From Neobacillus notoginsengisoli (GTDB lineage Bacteria; Bacillota; Bacilli; Bacillales; Cytobacillaceae), in contig NZ_QWEG01000003.1 of the NCBI RefSeq assembly GCF_003515685.1, positions 1 to 64,000 of the forward strand: DNA of 64,000 bases, given 5' to 3'. Both the position numbers and the translations under genes were made by a program. The notes under the pieces are model-generated. The model saw nothing but the letters and a program-made list of their open reading frames with translations, searched no databases and was not told the DNA's origin. Shown piece by piece: positions 61,101-64,000 of the stretch; the stretch's first letter is position 1; each line of letters opens with the position of its first letter.

Positions 61101-62290
61101 GCAAGAAGATTCCATTTACGCTCGATACGGCAAAGCCGGTTGTTTCCGCTAAATACAATACAACGACAAAACTGCTTACTTGGGAAGCAACGGACGGTAA
61201 TGGCGTCGGCCTGCAGCATTTCCTTGTCAAGGTGGACGGAAAGAATGTCCTTCCTGCCAATGTCATTTTGAATCCTGCGGCACGGTCCTATGATTTAACG
61301 AATGTCGATGTTCCTAAGGGAGCAAAAGTTGAAGTGGAAGCGTATGATTTTGCCAATAATATTGCCGTCCAACAGGCGAAAAACGTTGCGACTGGCGATA
61401 CGAATGCGCCGGTCATCATGCTTGAAACGCCAGGTAATTCGTCGATTGCCACATCCCGGGATCTCGCTGTGAAAGGGTATGTGCTCGATGAATCGCTAAT
61501 TGATGCGATTTATGTAAATGGAAAGTCTGTTCCTTTCAACCGCGTCATTGAAAAGAATACATCGGGTGTGGATGAGGAGCGGTACCGCTTTAACGCAACT
61601 GTAACGGTTCCTGGGGATGGAGTCCACGAGATTTCCGTGAAAGCGGCAGATATCGCGGGGAACGAGATGCAAATTCAAAGGCGTCCGGTGTTTGTTGATA
61701 CAACTCCGGCCACATTGAATGTTGATGCGCCAGCCGCCGTTGCGAACAGTGTGTCAAAGGCAAATTTGTCCATCTCCGTCCAAGACAATTTCGATGCAAT
61801 CCGTGTATACGTGAATGACAGTGAAGTGAAATTCAACTCAGGCCCAAGCTCGAATGTTGCCGCGGTGCCTTACAATCAAACCTTTACATCCGAGGTAGCC
61901 CTGAAAGAAGGGGAAAACGCCTTTAGGGTGCGTGTTGTAGACCTTGCCGGTTTTACAACGACGAAGACCGTCACGATTACCAGGCTGAGCGCGGCTGAAA
62001 TGCCTGTCATCCAGTCTGTGAAAGTGACGCCTGAAAAAGATGTCAGCTTCAAAAACCCTGCTGTGATTAGCGCAACAGCGAACCAGCAGCTGACCTGGTC
62101 GGCTAAAGTTATCAAGCCGGATGGCTCCATTGTCAATCTGAAGCAGGCAACAGGCACAGCCTATAATGAAACGTTCGTCCCAGACAAGAATGCCTCCAAA
62201 GGCGTCTATAAAGTCATTGTTAGCGGCGTTTCAGCAAACGGCTTAAAAGCTTCCGACAAAGAAACACAATTCCTAATCGGCAAAAAATAA
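58178..62290 (+). CDS. large secreted S8 (subtilisin-type) serine protease, 1370 aa
   Basis: Signal peptide to about residue 27 (FLLILLLSFSSFANA). An I9-type propeptide precedes a catalytic domain with Asp200 (AIIDSGMD), His266 (NHGMHVGG) and Ser591 (SGTSMAAPHVAGG). A PA domain is inserted between His and Ser (about 430-535). Further C-terminal Fn3/C5a-peptidase-like and Ig-like modules (residues about 670-1370) end without an LPXTG motif. The layout resembles lactocepin/C5a peptidase and Vpr-type proteases. It would be exported to degrade protein outside the cell. Confidence 0.9.
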   Translation: MRKMKRMKRSFVFLLILLLSFSSFANAAPGNNGDTGKELATILNGEESIAAAVDEGAEPAFAKEEKVRVIVELKEESAIEQATKKGIKFSELSKPNKKAMNDKALAAQQKVKQKLADKKIKMNYKYKFTTVVNGFSGEVAYGEIDAIENMPEVKKVYLTNEYERPITEPDMETSHEFIQSYKAWADGKYKGEGMVVAIIDSGMDPAHRDMILSEGTEADLSEAEVNAIAAADQLPGKFFTKKIPYGYNYFDRNSEIRDLVPGGSNHGMHVGGTVGANGNPEQGGIKGVAPEAQLLAMKVFSNDPNYSSTFSDVYVVAIDEAIKLGADVLNMSLGSVASFYTPEDPANLAITRAVDNGIVCSVSAGNSRHIGRGYKTPFAENPDIGLVGAPGLSADSIQVAASGNKQTWFDYSLSLNGNNVNGVGFSSDDWLQKLGDKEYELVSLGSKFGAPADYAGLDVKGKIVAVMRGGTPGPFTDKATEAAKQGAAGIIVVDAGTGGTIFKDQGGFSIPFMLVTKATGEHIHQLYTSGNTSLKYGVATSELAPQNGRPTEFSSWGTTPSLEIKPEIMAPGGNIYSTLNNNKYGFMSGTSMAAPHVAGGSALVMEYIKENPLYKDLPLKEQTRLAKVLLMNTAEVVTGVNDQPYSPRLQGAGMMQIYNATLTPVRVVNPATNEAKVELRDFTEKVVSFKVKAMNDSASEDVTYKVNVDVLTDAIQRLASGDVNWSAGVGTTGDPHLRGAEPLKNVKVTAPATVTVPAGGSVEIPVSIDLTNAKIPGYTSAGAKTEFDLKEDIFVEGFVRLEDVKGEQVDLSVPYIGFYGKWDRPSILDGLRHIDNKFFFTDGTGGAPVAGIVDNRGTYIGFDPISGYTNAVSKFALSPNGDGLFDTIVPVMSFVRNASDMEFNILDADGNKLRTLRTETFVRKHYGSLTTARYTYSTTRAWDGKINGELAPDGKYFYEIKARVDMKHREAEWQSKKIPFTLDTAKPVVSAKYNTTTKLLTWEATDGNGVGLQHFLVKVDGKNVLPANVILNPAARSYDLTNVDVPKGAKVEVEAYDFANNIAVQQAKNVATGDTNAPVIMLETPGNSSIATSRDLAVKGYVLDESLIDAIYVNGKSVPFNRVIEKNTSGVDEERYRFNATVTVPGDGVHEISVKAADIAGNEMQIQRRPVFVDTTPATLNVDAPAAVANSVSKANLSISVQDNFDAIRVYVNDSEVKFNSGPSSNVAAVPYNQTFTSEVALKEGENAFRVRVVDLAGFTTTKTVTITRLSAAEMPVIQSVKVTPEKDVSFKNPAVISATANQQLTWSAKVIKPDGSIVNLKQATGTAYNETFVPDKNASKGVYKVIVSGVSANGLKASDKETQFLIGKK

Positions 62291-62303
62291 AAAACACTAA
62301 CGA

Positions 62304-62345
62304 AAAACCTGCCTGGAAGCTTAAAGCCCGGGCAGGTTTTTTTGT
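62304..62345 (+). terminator. terminator of the S8 protease gene
   Basis: AAACCTGCC and GGCAGGTTT form the stem with an inner CTGG/CCGG-like pairing, then T6. Confidence 0.88.
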
Positions 62346-62375
62346 GAGGCAGGGGGACGGTTCCAGTGCTTCACT
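62345..62375 (+). repeat. GGGACGGTTC-family repeat, copy 6
   Basis: GTGAGGCAGGGGGACGGTTC then CAGTGCTTCACTCC directly after the terminator. Confidence 0.75.
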
Positions 62376-62920
62376 CCAGACTTCTAACTAAAATTACTTA
62401 TTCCTATCCGGTCCAATAGCAGAGTTTTTGTAACGAATCTACATTTAGTAAAGATCTCTTTATAACCGGATTTTCATTCACTCCGTCTTTGAAATGGTTA
62501 GTACAAGCGGGTATTTTACCCGATATTCAGATACCTTTGGGACTAAATATTCAAAGTTTCACTTAAATAATGAGATAATAGCTGGATGATGCTAGTAGGT
62601 TGTCAATAAATAGGGCTATTTTAAGGATTCTGCCAGGCATTCGTCCGAGTTATAGAATGATTCGTCCAGTATCTGAGGGGATTCGACCTAGTTTGAGTGT
62701 GATTCGTCCAAAATCGAGGAGTATTCGTCCGGAATAGCACTTGATTCATCCAGCCGATTCGATTTCTAGTGCTCCATACATTGCAGCGCTTTTTTTTGGG
62801 GGAACTAAAAACGAGTGATGCTTAAACGGACGGCTTTTACTGTACTGTATGCTCTTCTTGTATCACTTTGCGGGAATTTATGTTATTATTGGCGATGGAA
62901 TATTGTTGATTCAGCTATAT
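62376..62920. other. intergenic with the second 21-bp array
   Basis: About 540 bases without a gene; the array at 62639-62751 and the queC promoter region lie here. Confidence 0.5.
62639..62751. repeat. array of six ATTCGTCC units, exact 21-bp period
   Basis: Cores start at 62639, 62660, 62681, 62702, 62723 and 62744, each 21 bp apart. Variants ATTCGACC and ATTCATCC occur. The spacing is constant though the intervening sequence is not conserved. Confidence 0.88.
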
Positions 62921-62955
62921 AGAGGTTCTAGCACCCCTCGTTAAAAAAACTAAGG
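62921..62955 (+). ncRNA. preQ1-I riboswitch
   Basis: AGAGGTTCTAGCACCCCTC with the A-rich tail TTAAAAAAACTAAGG matches the class I preQ1 aptamer (P1 stem, CTAGC loop, A-rich tail that forms the pseudoknot). It lies about 60 bp ahead of queC and is followed by a terminator hairpin, so preQ1 binding should switch off queC-queD transcription. Confidence 0.9.
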
Positions 62956-62957
62956 AA

Positions 62958-62993
62958 AACAGCACTGCTTTCTTAGTTGTGCTGTTTTTTTAT
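62958..62993 (+). terminator. riboswitch-controlled terminator
   Basis: AACAGCAC and GTGCTGTT around TGCTTTCTTAGTT, then T7. The loop segment TTCTTAGTT can pair with the riboswitch tail AACTAAG, giving the alternative antiterminator fold. Confidence 0.88.
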
Positions 62994-63015
62994 TGGAAAG
63001 GGGAATTTTTCTTCA

Positions 63016-63681
63016 ATGATGAAGGATGAAAAAGCAGTCGTTGTCTTTAGTGGAGGCCAAGACAGTACAACCTGTCTTTTTTGGGCGATGGAACAATTTG
63101 CTGAGGTTACGGCTGTAACATTTGATTACAATCAAAGGCACCTCACAGAAATTGAGAGTGCGAAAAATATTACGAAAGAGCTTGGAGTCAAGCATCATAT
63201 TCTTGATATGAGCCTGCTTAACCAGCTTGCCCCGAATGCATTGACCCGAGATGAGATCGAAGTGAAAGATGGGGAAGACGGCGGGCTGCCTTCTACGTTT
63301 GTACCGGGAAGGAATTTGCTGTTCATGTCCTTTGCCGGGGTACTTGCCAGCCAAATCGGTGCAAAACATATCATTACAGGGGTTAGTGAAACGGACTTCA
63401 GCGGTTATCCCGACTGCCGCGATATGTTCGTTAAATCACTTAATGTGACTCTTAATCTATCAATGGATCAGAATTTTGCCATTCACACCCCATTGATGTG
63501 GCTCAATAAAGCCGAAGTCTGGAAATTGGCAGACGAGCTGGGGGCGTTTGATTTTGTAAGGATAAAGACACTTACATGCTATAACGGGGTTATTGCCGAC
63601 GGATGCGGCGAATGCCCAGCCTGCGTCCTGAGAAAAAAGGGTTTGGATGATTATCTGGCAGAACGGAATGAGTTGGTATGA
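63016..63681 (+). CDS. queC: 7-cyano-7-deazaguanine synthase QueC, 221 aa
   Basis: PP-loop ATPase with [16 protein letters not shown] (P-loop SGGxDS) at the N-terminus and zinc-site cysteines in [20 protein letters not shown] near the C-terminus. It makes preQ0 from carboxydeazaguanine in queuosine synthesis. Start at ATG 63016 (or 63019); AAAGGGG lies slightly far upstream. queD overlaps its stop, and a preQ1 riboswitch controls the operon. Confidence 0.93.
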   Translation: MMKDEKAVVVFSGGQDSTTCLFWAMEQFAEVTAVTFDYNQRHLTEIESAKNITKELGVKHHILDMSLLNQLAPNALTRDEIEVKDGEDGGLPSTFVPGRNLLFMSFAGVLASQIGAKHIITGVSETDFSGYPDCRDMFVKSLNVTLNLSMDQNFAIHTPLMWLNKAEVWKLADELGAFDFVRIKTLTCYNGVIADGCGECPACVLRKKGLDDYLAERNELV

Positions 63682-64000
63682 TGTACGGATTTAGGATTGT
63701 TGAAAAGTTGCAGAAGATTGATGAAGATATCGAGCGGGACCAATTGAAGTACCATTCAAAAAGGGTCCTAGTCAGCAAGGAATTTACGTTTGATGCTGCC
63801 CATCACTTGCATGACTATGAGGGAAAGTGCAAAAATCTGCATGGCCATACGTATAAAGTAATTTTTGGCATTAGCGGGTTTGTCGATGAGCGTGGTCTTG
63901 TGATTGATTTTGGCGACATTAAAGAAATTTGGAAATCTGAAATTGAAGTGTTCCTTGATCATCGCTATTTAAATGAAACGCTGCCGCCGATGAATACAAC
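63678..64000 (+). CDS. queD: 6-carboxytetrahydropterin synthase QueD (5' part, cut by window end)
   Basis: ATG 63678 overlaps the queC stop (ATGA). The reading is open to the window end and shows the zinc-site histidines in [21 protein letters not shown] and the family word [11 protein letters not shown] and [14 protein letters not shown]. It catalyses 6-carboxy-tetrahydropterin formation from dihydroneopterin triphosphate. Only the first ~107 residues are in the window; the rest should be about 40 more. Confidence 0.93.
   Translation, partial: MMYGFRIVEKLQKIDEDIERDQLKYHSKRVLVSKEFTFDAAHHLHDYEGKCKNLHGHTYKVIFGISGFVDERGLVIDFGDIKEIWKSEIEVFLDHRYLNETLPPMNT

Noticed and set aside
60893-61219. Long minus-strand frames inside the S8 protease gene
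   Set aside because: Antisense shadows of a GC-richer coding region.
1-64000. rRNA or tRNA genes
   Set aside because: No tRNA cloverleaf arms with the GTTCGAATC-type T-loop or rRNA core sequences were noticed; a tRNA scan would be decisive.

Overview
The window is chromosomal DNA of a low-to-mid GC endospore-forming Firmicute, most likely Bacillaceae (Bacillus sensu lato). Supporting genes are prsA, a ywaC/relP-type small alarmone synthetase, a guaC-type GMP reductase, LysM germination/cell-wall hydrolases with a YaaH/SleL-like GH18 enzyme, a CcdA/ResA-type thiol-redox operon, and a preQ1-I riboswitch ahead of queC-queD. Starts are typical of the group: strong GGAGG-like Shine-Dalgarno sites and many TTG/GTG codons. 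The species cannot be named from sequence alone.

Layout. 0-2.4 kb: end of a group II intron, small unknown genes, and a serine resolvase gene broken by an IS110-family remnant. 2.5-14 kb: an AT-rich defence island with a small XRE regulator, a type IIG restriction-methyltransferase and its companion methyltransferase, a NERD-domain/UvrD-like helicase, and a large SF1 helicase split by a frameshift at a run of nine T. 14.7-28.9 kb: mostly ordinary chromosome with an M6 metalloprotease, prsA, a TetR gene with three operators, a (p)ppGpp synthetase, a quinone oxidoreductase, DUF302, a 5'-nucleotidase-like enzyme, the ccdA-regulator-kinase-resA operon, rifampin ADP-ribosyltransferase (arr) and DUF3626. 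28.9-38.3 kb: an accessory region in which about a dozen copies of a 30-90 bp structured repeat, all in the same orientation, alternate with single unrelated small genes (membrane proteins, an Imm26 immunity protein, a GC-rich reductase, unknowns). It ends in an IS110-family element inserted inside one of the repeats. 38.4-64 kb: a mostly core-like segment with a sugar dehydrogenase, guaC, VOC protein, nucleotidyltransferase, TSUP transporter, LysM hydrolases, luciferase-like oxidoreductase, CBS protein, a large S8 protease and queosine genes. Several intergenic repeat families lie here, including two arrays with a strict 21-bp period.

The most interesting material is the repeat/gene array and its link to the IS110 element. 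The noncoding end of the element, where family members encode a bridge RNA, contains words that match the repeat next to its own insertion site. A decayed second copy near 1.8 kb carries a different word that matches its own, different flank. The array resembles gene cassettes and the IS110 element resembles the IS110/IS1111 relatives that target cassette recombination sites, but no integrase is visible in the window and the array has not been shown to move.
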